NCBI GenBank assembly: GCA_038087015.1 | Contig: JASBNA010000019.1 | Location: forward strand, 1 to 64,000 | Source of the DNA: Cerrena zonata | Lineage: Eukaryota; Basidiomycota; Agaricomycetes; Polyporales; Cerrenaceae | Direction of reading: 5' to 3' | Length of the DNA: 64,000 nt | Part shown: piece after piece, positions 25,712-36,267 of the stretch | How the letters are laid out: every line of letters begins with the position of its first letter | Numbering within the stretch: the stretch's first letter is position 1 | Translations under genes and position numbers: made by a program | Notes under the pieces: generated by a model | What the model was told of the DNA's origin: nothing | Databases searched by the model: none | Seen by the model: the letters and a program-made list of their open reading frames with translations, nothing else

Positions 25712-27673
25712 ATGCATCGTTGTCTCTTCATCAACGAGATACTCGAGGGAATTGCATGGGACTTATCATTAGCAGTGTATTCTGCCGACCACAATATTGA
25801 GGAATCAAGCTCAAGGCCCGTGCTACCCGACAAGAAGTCGCTTCTAGCATTCATTTTAACATGCCGTGCATTCTGCGAGCCAGGGCTGAATGTCCTTTGG
25901 CATTCTCTTGATGGTATCTACCCCTTGGCTTGCACGTTCCAGTCAAACGTTACTCTCAAGATCGAGAAAGCTCCTGATGGATCCCGAGAGGTAATGTCCA
26001 TGTCATACATAGCATCCTTTCTATAGTCGATAAACATAGTACTTTTCTAGACTGTGACTGGATTTACGCGTATTCCGAAGCCTCACGACTGGTCTCGCTT
26101 CAATTTATACGCTACTCGAGTCAGGTCACTCGTACAAACGCACACTAATCCGCGAAACGTAGATTCAAGATTCCTGGCCGAAATTAGTCTCTATCGCCAA
26201 ACCACGAACCTCCTTCCGAACCTACGCTCCCTTTCATGGAGGGATAGAAGAGCAGAATACTTCCCATACATCTCGCTCTTCACGGGTGCCTCTCTCAAGG
26301 GCATTGACACCTACATATCAACGGAAGATATGTTTATCGCATTCTGGGATCTTTTACACAACGCCCCTGCTGTTGATAAAGTCCTTATATCAGTCGCTCA
26401 TTTCGAACTCTCTCCCTTGGCCTTAGGAAGTCAGATAAGAGCTCTGAGCTCTTTGAAGCATCTCAAAGAACTCCGTAGTTTCAATCTTACCACCGGCTCC
26501 GGATTACCAGAGCTATCGGCTGAGACTCTAACTTGTCTCTCCCATATCCCGACACTAGAAACTCTGAAGTGTCGTCTTCGACGTGGACCCATACCCGATC
26601 AACTTCAAGCCGTGGGGGTACTGTACTGTCGCGACCATTTGTTCACTCGATGTGACCAGTGACCACTTGGATTTCGGTTCACAATTCACAATGGCCTGTG
26701 ACATCGTTCCTCGAGGCGCGCCTAAACTTCCAAATAAGGAGAATAATGCACTCCAAACAGTGACCATTGACTTAGCGCCCAGTTCACAAGTCGTCGTGAC
26801 CTGTGACACAGGCCAAAATCCGTTCATTTTTAGGGCCTGTGACGCGTGACGTGAACAAATGGTCGCGACAGTACAGTAGTTCCAGAGGATCAATTCCTCT
26901 CATTACAAAATTTTGATGTTCATATATCCGACTGCGACGGTGTAGACTTCTTAATCGCATTCCTAAAACGGCATCAGTTACCCAGACTGACTCGTATTCT
27001 AATTTTACTACGTTGGCAACCTCCTGCCGCACTCTTGCGGTCACTCTTTCAGGCTCTCGCAGGGAATGCTCAACTGACGAGCATATGGTTTCACCTTCGG
27101 CTTGGTGCAGGTGTTCAGAATCGCCATACTTCTTATATCATCACGGATTCAACACTACAGCCACTCTTTACACTTCCACTCCAATTCTTTTGTCTAATCG
27201 GCTTCCCCCATAACATTGGCAAGATAACTATTTCCAAAATGACCAAGTCATGGCCAGACCTCGTCGAGTTGGGTATCTGTCTGTCATCGTCGTATAATGT
27301 GACTGGGGTATCCGACAGACTTCACATTCAAGATTTGGAAATTCTCGCCGACGGATGCCATTCATTGAGACAAATGATGGTGGATTTTGTTATGGAAGTC
27401 ACCGACCGTGTAGAAGCTGGGATCAAGTCTGGTCGATCTTGCCTCGCAGAACGTTTAACGCTCTACATAGGGAACCCCATCCTACCAAGTGCTGTGGGGC
27501 AAGTCAAAATTGCCGGGTTCTTGACTGGCCTATTTCCGAACGTTCGCGTTTTCCCATATATAAAGTATAGGCCAGGTCAGGCAGTCGAGATGAAACCAAT
27601 CGATGATTTCATAGAGATCGTCGAGGTATTCAGGAAATCGAGAGCGCAGGAATTTGCTGAAAACAGATTGTAG
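25712..27673 (+). pseudogene. F-box/LRR-like protein, copy A, interrupted by a MITE
   Basis: Two-exon gene of the family shared with 30956-32601, 39297-40982 and 56782-58464. Exon 1 (25712-25990) carries the F-box-like helix set (MHRCLFINEILEGIA, then DKKSLLAFILTCRAF and LNVLWHSLD). Exon 2 starts at 26051 (TVTGFTRIPKP) and continues with the family hallmarks NLRSLSWRDRR and FPYISLF, leucine-rich segments and a FLTGLFPNVRV end. At 26619 a 256-bp element is inserted, and its own sequence brings a stop codon after 14 further codons. Beyond the element the frame reopens (PEDQFLSLQNFDVHI) to TAG near 27671. Host sequence on both sides is otherwise intact, so the break looks young. Intact relatives would act as SCF ubiquitin-ligase substrate adaptors. 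The truncated product would keep the F-box and roughly the first half of the repeat region. Confidence 0.8.
26621..26876. mobile_element. Tc1/mariner-type MITE in an F-box gene
   Basis: Perfect 26-base terminal inverted repeats at 26621-26646 and 26851-26876 (outer bases CTGTACTGTCGCGACCATTT), flanked by TA on both sides (26619-26620 and 26877-26878). The TA duplication and 256-bp size with no transposase are the marks of a non-autonomous Tc1/mariner (ITm) element. The interior holds GTGACC/GGTCAC-like subrepeats near both ends. Perfect terminal repeats suggest recent movement. Confidence 0.9.
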
Positions 27674-28076
27674 GTATCACTTTTTCAATGTTCTGATCAC
27701 TGCGCTCGATATGCTGATTTTTTGTACCGATGATAGAACGAATTGACACCTCCATCGCTATTTCACTCCGTTCAGCTTTCGACAGGACAAGTTGCCATAG
27801 GAGTTGTGTCGTGAAATGTATCGCTCTATCCATATTCTTACTATATAAACCATCATAAACTAGGGGTTTGTTCATTTCATTGTAGTAACTAGGAAACAAG
27901 CTAGCTCTTGTTATTTTGAATTCAAAATACACACTGGCTATAGTACTACGAGCGCCTAACATCTAAAAACTTAAACTGGTGACTGAGGCGGTCCTTACTT
28001 CCTACCAGCTTCCTACCCTCGTCTCCGCTAGTTGATCCTTGCCCATCCTACAACCCTCACAAACGAATCCTATAAA
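27674..28076. other. Intergenic between F-box genes
   Basis: No gene or repeat recognised. Confidence 0.4.
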
Positions 28077-29585
28077 ATGCATTCTGCATTGCTCATTGAT
28101 GAAATACTCGAGAATGTTCTTCACCATGTTCACGAATTTCAGGAGTACCGATGGACTTTGGTTCAAATAGCTAGAAGCTGTCAGGCTTGGAGGGATCCGG
28201 CTCTTGACAAGATTTGGAGTCATTTGGTAGACATAAAACCCGTCTTAAATACTCTAGAGGTGCGTCTCATTTGTTTATTACTCAACCACGTCACGCTTAT
28301 GCCATTGATACAGTCATCAGAGGCCCGGTCCTACGCAGCTAGGGTGAAGCACATCACCCTTCGTAATGCCATTCACGATCACACACAACAACATCTTATA
28401 CTACCCGAACTACGCTCTGCCACATTAGAAGGCGGGGGATGCAATACCGCTATAGATTGGGCGGGCTCACCCGCACTCCGTAGACTCAAAATCGACATGC
28501 AAACCATTCGGGCGAAACCTGAAGCTCAATTTGAGCTGGGGAAACGTGTTGCAGAAATATTGCGTACCATTCAAACCCGTTCTGACGACGGTCTCCAAGA
28601 ACTGGATCTCAAGGGACACATTACCTCGTCGTTGAGCTATACAATTGGTTCACTGACGACTTTACGATCGCTCACGCTTCTTTGTGGCTCTACTGTCACA
28701 CCACGATTATTAATCGAGATCGCTACCTTCCCCCACTTGAGGGATCTTCGAATTCAGGCTACCCACATTGATGCGGACTGTTTCCGTATTCTACAGACAA
28801 ACCCTGGATCCACGTTGACGACCTTTCCTTCACTCCACAATCTTCGCCTTCAAAGCGACCAGCCGCTTATGCAGGCTGTTATAGAGCTTTTGCAACCTTC
28901 AACTTTAGAACATCTCCACCTAGAAGCATACGGTCCTGCACTAGACGTTACAGCATGGACCCCAATCATGGATACCCTCGCGTCGAAGGCTTCGTATAGC
29001 CTCCGGACTCTCATTTTAGAACACTACCATACAGGCCACATCGTAGATCACGGCTACAGTCTTAATTCCTTTACTCTACTCCCTCTCAAATCTTTGGCGG
29101 CTTGCCGCGCCCTTCAAAGGTTTACTCTCGGAACGACATCGTTGATCAACTTCACCGATAGAAATATAGAAGAGATGTCGTCTTGGTGGCCGCATCTCGA
29201 AACTCTCGACCTTGGAACTTTACCCGTCCTCGACGAGGACATCCCCTACAAACCGACGCTGACCGTCAAATCTTTACTGCATCTGGCACGCAATTGTACT
29301 AAACTCAAGGATCTTGTCTTATCTTTAGACATTTCCGCAGTCCCCGAGAGCGACCGTCAAGGCCCTCATGCTCGGCATGCGCTGAAGAGTCTTCGAGTGG
29401 GACATGTCTCTGACACGAAGGACGTTTCGGACTTTATTCAGACCATTCTCTCTGTCTTTCCCTCGGTGGAAACCATTGAATGCGAGACACATGACGGAGA
29501 AACCTCTGTTGTCGAGCCCGGCCGTCCCAAGGAGTCGGATGCTCCTAGGGTAGGCACGGAGGATGGGTTTGCGAACGGGCCATGA
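28077..29585 (+). CDS. F-box/LRR protein of a second subfamily
   Basis: ATG at 28077 (MHSALLIDEILENVLHHV) begins an F-box-like N-terminus with ARSCQAWRDPALDKIW. Long leucine-rich sequence follows (LQELDLKGHI, LTTLRSLTLLCGST, LRDLRIQATHID, LEHLHLEAYGP, KLKDLVLSLDIS), with ETIECE near the end. An in-frame segment with GTGCG..ACAG borders (28260-28310, 51 bases, no stop) lies exactly where the related genes have their intron, so it is probably spliced; either reading keeps frame. It is about 490-500 residues long. It differs from the five-member array in lacking the GPEDW and FPYISLF hallmarks; many such Agaricomycete F-box proteins are single-copy or young. The likely role is substrate recognition for an SCF E3 ligase; the target is unknown. 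Confidence 0.75.
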   Translation: MHSALLIDEILENVLHHVHEFQEYRWTLVQIARSCQAWRDPALDKIWSHLVDIKPVLNTLEVRLICLLLNHVTLMPLIQSSEARSYAARVKHITLRNAIHDHTQQHLILPELRSATLEGGGCNTAIDWAGSPALRRLKIDMQTIRAKPEAQFELGKRVAEILRTIQTRSDDGLQELDLKGHITSSLSYTIGSLTTLRSLTLLCGSTVTPRLLIEIATFPHLRDLRIQATHIDADCFRILQTNPGSTLTTFPSLHNLRLQSDQPLMQAVIELLQPSTLEHLHLEAYGPALDVTAWTPIMDTLASKASYSLRTLILEHYHTGHIVDHGYSLNSFTLLPLKSLAACRALQRFTLGTTSLINFTDRNIEEMSSWWPHLETLDLGTLPVLDEDIPYKPTLTVKSLLHLARNCTKLKDLVLSLDISAVPESDRQGPHARHALKSLRVGHVSDTKDVSDFIQTILSVFPSVETIECETHDGETSVVEPGRPKESDAPRVGTEDGFANGP

Positions 29586-29819
29586 GTGACAGGTTTCAAC
29601 TCATTGTCCCGTTCGCACTATGGAGCTAGTCCAATTAGGCGGACTACATTATTTATAGACTATCTCGGTATGATCAATTTCAGTTAGGAGAATAAAATAG
29701 ATTGAACTTGTATATATATGAGCTGACCATATATGGTGGAAAACGGATGTCTGAACAGGTAAAGAACCCAATCCTTCGAGTGATTTCTGGGCCCCTCTGT
29801 TCCAATTATTCAATCCTCG

Positions 29820-30720
29820 TTTCAACTAATGCCATGGCCCGGGCCACAACAATATCCTCCATCTCCTCTCGCAACTGCCCTCGCGCCTGCTCTCGTACTT
29901 GCTCTCGTACTTACTCACGCATTTCCTCTAGTACCTGCTCACGCATCTCCTTTCGCATCTGCTCCCGTATAGAATCCGGGCAATACGCGCCTCAATCTCT
30001 GCCACTGTGTCAGCCAAACGTTTCTGATATCTGTCCCCAATATTCATCCACTGGCCCAAAGGGTGTAAAGTGAAGGTCAGTGGTTGTAGCAAGGCCAAGG
30101 GGATCAGTGATGTCGAAAGTGACAGCACCAGGACCACTTGCGTAAGCAGAGGCATCAGTGGTGGTGAATGCGTCGACAACCTGGGACAGATTGGACTCGG
30201 AGGATGCAGGTTGTATCAACCGCCCGAGGTTGTCTGGGGTTGGAATCTTGTTCTAAGAACCAGTACCGGCACGATGTTTCTCAATGTTGTACTTATGTTT
30301 CTGTGTAAGCAAACGACAAATATTGATAGCTCGCCAATAGGACATGTTTGGGAACACAGTGTAATGGGGTGCAAGTTGACGGAGCGCGTTGGTTGCACAT
30401 ACAAGATCGAGGACACGAGGCTGGTCGGGGCCTTCAACTGGGAAATACACTGTGTAACAAAGATAACTCGTTTTCTTATTGACCACAGTGGTCTCTGATT
30501 CGTAAATTGTGACTGTGTCGAGTACAGGAGAAGGCTCGCCAGTTATACTGGGCTGGAATACAGTAGCGTCGTACTTCTATTCCCTGTGTTGTAGCATGGG
30601 AAACTTTATACCATTTTCTGGCCCGAGACTGGCTACACAGACTCCGTTGCTCCGTCGTTCTGTTCCTGATCAAGCAAGGAATCGCCAAAAAAGGAAATGA
30701 CTTTGCCTTTTTTGACTCAA
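29820..30720 (-). pseudogene. Degenerate gene of unknown family with charged E-Q-V-R-E repeats
   Basis: Read on the minus strand, 30480-30260 gives a globular segment (YTVYFPVEGPDQPR, VLDLVCATNALRQL, YTVFPNMSYWRAINICRLL). Next comes a stop or frame break near 30255, then 30230-30010 (IQPASSESNLSQVVDAFT, TFDITDPLGL, PFGPVDEYWGQI). In a further frame a coiled-coil-like region about 30000-29840 repeats R-E-Q-V and E-E-M-R units with an internal stop. The order of a disordered middle plus basic/acidic coiled tail looks like a real protein that has lost its frame. I do not recognise the family. Plus-strand frames over the same DNA are shadows. Confidence 0.4.
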
Positions 30721-30955
30721 CTCTCAAGTCCCAATGCTAAGTAGTTCACCATTTGAGGTGGTCGGTAAAACCCTTGGTGCTTAGCACAACCTCGTCTTGT
30801 GAATATGAGGTGATGAACCATGGTAAGTACGTCGATTTTTAAAACCCCACTCGAAATTGTCAGTGATGGCGTCTATCTACAACTCTCTTCTTACCCACTA
30901 GCATCTACTAGCATCTACTAGCATCAGCTCAACACTGCAACGGCCGTCAATCATC

Positions 30956-32601
30956 ATGCATCATTGTCTCACCATCGATAAGATTCTCGAGCGAATTGCA
31001 GGCTTTGTGGCTGCGTATTCACCCGACGACTCGAATCGACACAGGATGGAGGAATTACGAATCAACATATCCGACAAGAAATCCCTTCTATCCTTTATCC
31101 TCACCTGTCGTACATTTGCAGAACTTGGATTGGATGTTCTTTGGCGCCGCCTCGATACTATCTTCCCATTGGCGTTTGCATTTTTTCCAAACGTCAGCCC
31201 GCGCCTGAAAGCTACGGATCACTCGACAAAGGTATTTAGTCATTTGCTGTGTATGGCTTCTACTTACAGTGATCCTTTTATAAGGTGATCGGTTTTGTGC
31301 GCATACCTGGACCAGAAGATTGGATCCAGTTCAGTCGTTATGCTCGTCGACTCAAAACTTTGGTCCACAGTCACAATGCTTTATGTAATGTGGACACACG
31401 GTTTTTGGCCGAGTTCAGCCTCCATCGCCGTACTATAAACCTCTTCCCGAATCTGAGTGCCTTATCTTGGCGGGACAGCAGACAAGATCGTTTCCCCTAT
31501 ATCTCGTTGTTCATGGGACCTTCCCTCACACAGGTCGATATCATGATCTTCTCTGAAGATATGTATATCGCCTTTTGGGATGTTCTGCGACACTCTGCTC
31601 CTGCCATTCGTATAATTTATATCCATGTGGTCGAGCTTGAACTCTCAAACTTGGCCCTCGATAGTCTAACAAATGCCCTACAGTCCTTGAAACAGCTCAG
31701 GGGGCTATGTAACTCCGTCCCATTGATCGATGGGGGGCTGGAGTTATCGCTAGGGCATTTAGATTATCTTTCGTCCATCCCTACACTTCAGTTCCTGCAA
31801 TATCAATTTCAAGTCAAACCTAACCTGGACATGGCTCGCGAGGTAGCTACTACATCAGAAGAGGGATTTCCCTCGTTGGAAGGACTCGCGGTTCACATTC
31901 GCAGCGATGACGCCATGGATCTCCTTTGCATATACATGAAACACCTTCGGCTACCTAAACTAACAGAATTTTCGGTTTGTTTTTATCAGCAACCTCTCGC
32001 TGTTCAGTTACTGCAGTTATGCGAGGCACTCGCGAACAAATGCCAGTTAAAAACGGTCATTATTAAATCTCAGTGCATTGACTGGAATACCTCCATACCG
32101 TATATTATCACAGATTCAACGGTTGAATCACTCTTCACGCTCCCACTAACTTCAAGTTTTGGCTTGATAAATTTGCCCCATAAAGTCACAGCGCACTCGC
32201 TCTCCAAAATGGCAACCTCGTGGCCGAATCTCACGAAGTTGGCAATAGGTTTCAACTTCTCCCCTTCCACTGTACCGTACGACCTCATTCAGGTCCAAGA
32301 TCTGGACGTATTCGCTGGCAAACTTCCACGGTTATCTTTCTTACTCATCACCCTGGACATGAAGGTAACTGATAGCTTGAAATCCCAGCTATCTGTCCGA
32401 GCCGATTGCCATAGCGCCTCTAATGCATTGGAATTGAACATAATGCATACAGTGCTGCCTGACACGCTTGCGCAAACTCAAATTGCTGCTTATTTAACTG
32501 GCCTCTTCCCGAATGTCCAGGTTGAAGGTCACGATCCTAAAATCGAGGAGTTCAAAACGTTAATCGAGTTGTTCAAACAAGTCCGAGGAGTAGCCAATTA
32601 G
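30956..32601 (+). CDS. F-box/LRR-like protein, copy B
   Basis: ATG 30956; exon 1 to 31231, one intron, exon 2 from 31285 to TAG at 32599-32601; about 530 residues. The F-box-like region is MHHCLTIDKILERIAGFV with DKKSLLSFILTCRTFAE and LDVLWRRLD. Exon 2 begins VIGFVRIPGPEDW and contains LKTLVHSH, NLSALSWRDSR, FPYISLFMGPSLTQVDI, SEDMYIAFWDVLRHSAPAI and the terminal AYLTGLFPNVQVE. The intron position is the same as in the other copies. It is intact. The gene is closest in wording to copy E (56782-58464), which lies 26 kb away on the other strand. Probable SCF adaptor of a young, expanding family. Just upstream, GCATCTACTA is repeated in tandem (30901-30926). Confidence 0.85.
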
Positions 32602-33239
32602 GATCGAACATTGATATGATTAGTACTATGCTGGTGGGTGTGTTTCTCGATTATGTGTCCTAATCCCCGGTTGATCGCTCGACTCCAGAATCCATCATCC
32701 GTTCAACTTCATCTGGAGCAACATGTCCTTCTGGTTTCTCTTTGTATTATTTTACACCTCGCGTTACACCGAATGTCGGTGGTTGGTACGATGCAATACT
32801 CTCGCCTCTTCGCTTATTTCTTGAATACCGACTCATTCGAAATGTTATTTATTTCCATTTTGATATTTTTGGTCTTCGTATACTTGGACTTGATGGTTGG
32901 TCTGATCATTATACCCGCTGTGACAAAAACGTTCTTCATAGCCATACTGGTTCACACAACTTCGCACTTCAGCTACTATTCATATTCTTTTTTCTTGTAT
33001 ATTTCTTTCCATTTTATTTCGATCCTCATTATTATCGTCCACCGCTCGAACCATCGACCCCCAAAACAGAGGTGGTCATCAGTTAATCTAGCATTTGCAA
33101 TGTTCCCACAAAACTTAAAAATGCCGATCACTCAGATGAAATAGCTCAAACATTGAACATTAAATCTACGTGCTCTATTATCCAAGTGGAACGACATCCA
33201 CGCTCTATGCAAAGGAGAACAAAACTCCACGACATAATT
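32602..33239. other. Intergenic
   Basis: A 168-codon plus-strand frame (32638-33144) is very hydrophobic because of T-rich sequence but has no family features, so I do not call it. Confidence 0.35.
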
Positions 33240-34292
33240 CATATTTCAACCGCAACTATATATTACCACCCACCCCATTTTCTTTGCAGACTTGCTCGTA
33301 TCATAGTGAGGGTAAGGGTAAGACGTGGATTCTCTTTTGAGCACGGAATAAAAAAACTGCTCAAAGGTTTTGATATCATCGGGTGTCGGGAGACCAGCTG
33401 TAAAAGCAGGATGCGTGAGGCCGTTGATGAAGTCTCTAGGATTGGTAAAGTGTTTGCTAAAATCTGATAAAGCGAGAGGTTCGGTAGAATGCTGTTGAGT
33501 CTACAGAATTCTGTTAGAACAGATAAGTATATCCACCTGAGATGCGGTACATCCAAGACTGAAGATCTTTCTGTAGAGTGCGAAAACCAGCAGAAGTCCG
33601 ACTGGTTATATATTCATTGAATTCTTCGAGGGTGAAGCACAAGCCATGGTTGACCCATTCGGTAGGACGAAGAAAAACAGAAGCAAGAGGGGAGATGCTA
33701 AACGGCAATCGTCGACCACTATAATTCATAGGTTCGTTGCCAGCGGTTTCGTAGGTCGCGAAAAAGACGATAAAGAGGCGCGATGGTATATTCTTCATAT
33801 ATATCCAAAGATGCAGATCCCAGTAAGTGTCCTGGGCCTCATCCATCAACAGCCAAGTAGTAGTCCTTGCGAGATTGAACCAGTCGATCGGTGGACCTCC
33901 AAGGGTATGATCTTGGGAGACGGCCAGGCGTTCACCGACCATCTTCGACCCTTTTCCTCGGTCGGCCAGGAGGTTGTGCATTGGACGATTGCAGATGGAT
34001 CTTGCTGATGGATGTGGTTCTTGAGCAGCAATTTGAGGGTTGTTTTACCGGATCCGGGAGGACCTGCGACCTGAAGAGAATTTAAGAGTTCAGCATATTA
34101 TTGAGCTAGAGAATGTTTCACTCACAAGAACGCAAGTATTGTCCCAAGGCTGAGTTTTGACCTGGTCATAGATCGCTCGAACCGTTTGTTGGCGTAGTAC
34201 ACAGTGCCCTGATGCATGTCTGATGATGACCTAGTGAGAAACAAGTCGGAAAAGAACTCACTAGGTAAGACCACGTCCGTCTGAGCAGCCAT
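33240..34292 (-). pseudogene. P-loop NTPase of the Crinkler-associated/mushroom NTPase type, frame-disrupted
   Basis: ATG at 34290-34292 (MAAQTDVVLP). After short introns, TVRAIYDQVKTQPWDN precedes Walker A VAGPPGSGKTTLKLLLKNH (about 34060-34010) and Walker B TTWLLMDEAQDTYWDLHLW (about 33860-33805). Then come LPFSISPLASVFLRP, LEEFNEYI and a C-terminal segment FTNPRDFINGLTHPAFTAG. This order (P-loop, DEAQ/DEGQ-D-TYWD, F-S-x-x-x-x-x-LRP, EFxE) is one I know from NTPases found in Crinkler-type proteins and in many mushroom hypothetical proteins. Walker A and Walker B lie in different frames without an intron to join them, and another frame step is needed near 33540, so it is probably a pseudogene. 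If intact it would be an STAND-like or AAA-like ATPase of unknown target. Confidence 0.55.
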
Positions 34293-34428
34293 GACGATTT
34301 GAGGATAGAGTCCTGTGTAACATGAGGATCGGGTCCATAGGGGCTAAGACAATATAGTACCGGCCCGGTAGCTGCCCTTACGAGACAATCATTACATTGA
34401 TTCTGATTGAAACAAACTTCGACCTGTT

Positions 34429-34821
34429 ATGAACGCTATTGGTATTTTATCTGCTGACTGCAACAAATCCCTGCTCAACTTGATGATTTCCGTGTCTCAC
34501 TCTGGTCTCATAGCTATCAACTTGCGGCCAGAGGAGATTAAGGTGGAATGGACGCTGAGACCGATGAAACAAATTCTATACAGTTCGCGGCTGATGAAAT
34601 TCATGAAAGCCAACGTACTTGGACGCTTTCATAGTTCTCAACAGAACTGCTATCTGTTTAGTTTTACCAGAAAACATCGGATGAAGGTGTTAGCCCAGAC
34701 CCTAGAAGGCGGTAGAGCATTGAAACTTAGGGAGATTGCTACACAGTTCTATGCAGTTTCCGCGGGTTGTGACCTCTCTGCCAGTAAAATCCGGAGGGCC
34801 TTAGGTTTCCTTGACTTTTGA
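34429..34821 (+). CDS. Unknown ORF, 130 residues
   Basis: Open from ATG 34429 to TGA, basic overall (KHRMKVLAQTLEGGRALKLRE, KIRRALGFLDF), with no membrane segment and no motif I know. It lies between the NTPase relic, which is transcribed away from it, and a decayed F-box fragment. It could be a remnant exon rather than a gene. Confidence 0.25.
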   Translation: MNAIGILSADCNKSLLNLMISVSHSGLIAINLRPEEIKVEWTLRPMKQILYSSRLMKFMKANVLGRFHSSQQNCYLFSFTRKHRMKVLAQTLEGGRALKLREIATQFYAVSAGCDLSASKIRRALGFLDF

Positions 34822-34899
34822 AATCGCAAGAGCTATTGGAATGTCATTCTTGTGATACACTCTAGAGCATAGGATAACTTTATTGCGGCGGTAAGCTAC

Positions 34900-35914
34900 A
34901 CGTAGGTGCGGTAAACGCGCTATGTTCCCTAAAACAACTTACTACTCTATGCGGTTTCAAGTCCATGGCTGATGGAGGGCTGCAACTATCACTAGAGCAG
35001 CTTGCATCTCTTTCTCATAGTTCGACGCTTCGGAACCTCCAATTTCGTCCTCGGACCGTAGTTGAAATGGGACCACGTCGAGTAGAAGATGCTATACCGG
35101 AATATGCATTTCCTGCGCTGGATGAGCTTGAGGTCCATATTCACGATTCTGACACTAGATGGACCTCCTATGTGTATTTATGGAACGCTATAAATTACCT
35201 ACCATGACAGACCTCACTGTTCGTTTGTACTGACAACCGCTCGCATCTTAATTACAGCGATTATTTGAGGCACTCGCGGACAAGAGCCGGTTGACAGCAA
35301 TCTTTCTCTGCCGTAAACCTATTGACCGTAATACTGCCCCACAGAATACTATTACCGATTCGACGATTACGTCGCTCTTTGCCCTTAATCTAACTTCGTT
35401 TGCCTTGATAGGGTTACCTCATAATATCACAAAGGCTTCGCTCTCCAAGATGACAGAATCATGGCCAAAATTACGCACACTGGATATATTTATGTCGTAC
35501 CCGTCTTAGACCAGGATAGGCAACTATATTCGTGTTCGGGATTTGTATGTGTTCGCCAACAAACTTCCTCAATTATACGGAGTGCGTCTAACTCTGGACA
35601 TGAGGACGACGGACATAATGATGAGAGCGGTATCCATCCGTACCCTTCGGCGTAGTGCTGGCATACCGAGACTGGGCATAAGAAGTTTGAACTTGCCTGA
35701 CACATTTGCGCAGACTCAACTTGCTACGTTTTTGACAGGCGTCTTCCCGAATGTCCAGGTTGAGAGCCCCCAAGCCGAGTTTCATAAGTTCATAACATTG
35801 ATCGAGTTCTTCAAGAGTGTCCGAGAATCGGAACGTAGGAAGTTTCAAGTGCAGCTGTTGACCGAATACAAGATTGGTATGTCTATTTTCTTGAGCGTGG
35901 ATTGCAACTCCTGA
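34900..35914 (+). pseudogene. F-box/LRR-like protein, copy C, C-terminal fragment
   Basis: It matches the second half of copies A, B, D and E: LKQLTTLCGF, GGLQLSLEQLASLSH, ITDSTITSLFALNLTSFAL, SLSKMTESWPKL, then in another frame VFANKLPQLYGVRLTLDM and FLTGVFPNVQVESPQAEF. The F-box exon and about 200 following residues are missing. There are frame breaks near 35200-35250 and a TAG plus frame step near 35509. Similarity is strongest to copy E (TLIE..FKSVRESERRK), so it probably derives from that lineage. Non-functional. Confidence 0.8.
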
Positions 35915-36267
35915 TCGATTTATAAACTCTAGAACGAATTGGAGCAGAGGTCCTTTGATCCCCGCTGTGGGAGCGGGTGTGGTTATGGTGTGATGATAAT
36001 CGATGATAGACGTAGAGCTATGTATGCTCTTGGAATCATTATTATCATAAACAATGACGGTTTGACTATTAAACAGAGAACCAAGCTTGATGTCCTCAGT
36101 CAAACTGAATCCAATATCCAATAGCAATAGGGCTACCTTTTTGCTTGTATGTGTATCTAGAGGCTGGAATTTGTCGTTACTGAATGTACCTTAAGGAGTG
36201 GACGTGAAAGATATCAAAAGCCCGGAGTATATTGCGCACATGATGGGATATACAAGACTAATTACCC
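35915..36267. other. Intergenic
   Basis: No feature beyond the converging gene ends. Confidence 0.4.

Noticed and set aside
30901..30926. Tandem GCATCTACTA repeat
   Set aside because: Only about two and a half units; a trivial microsatellite in a gene leader.
32638..33144. Hydrophobic 168-codon frame that could look like a membrane protein
   Set aside because: The hydrophobicity follows from T-rich intergenic DNA; no helix spacing or family signature, and overlapping frames look similar.
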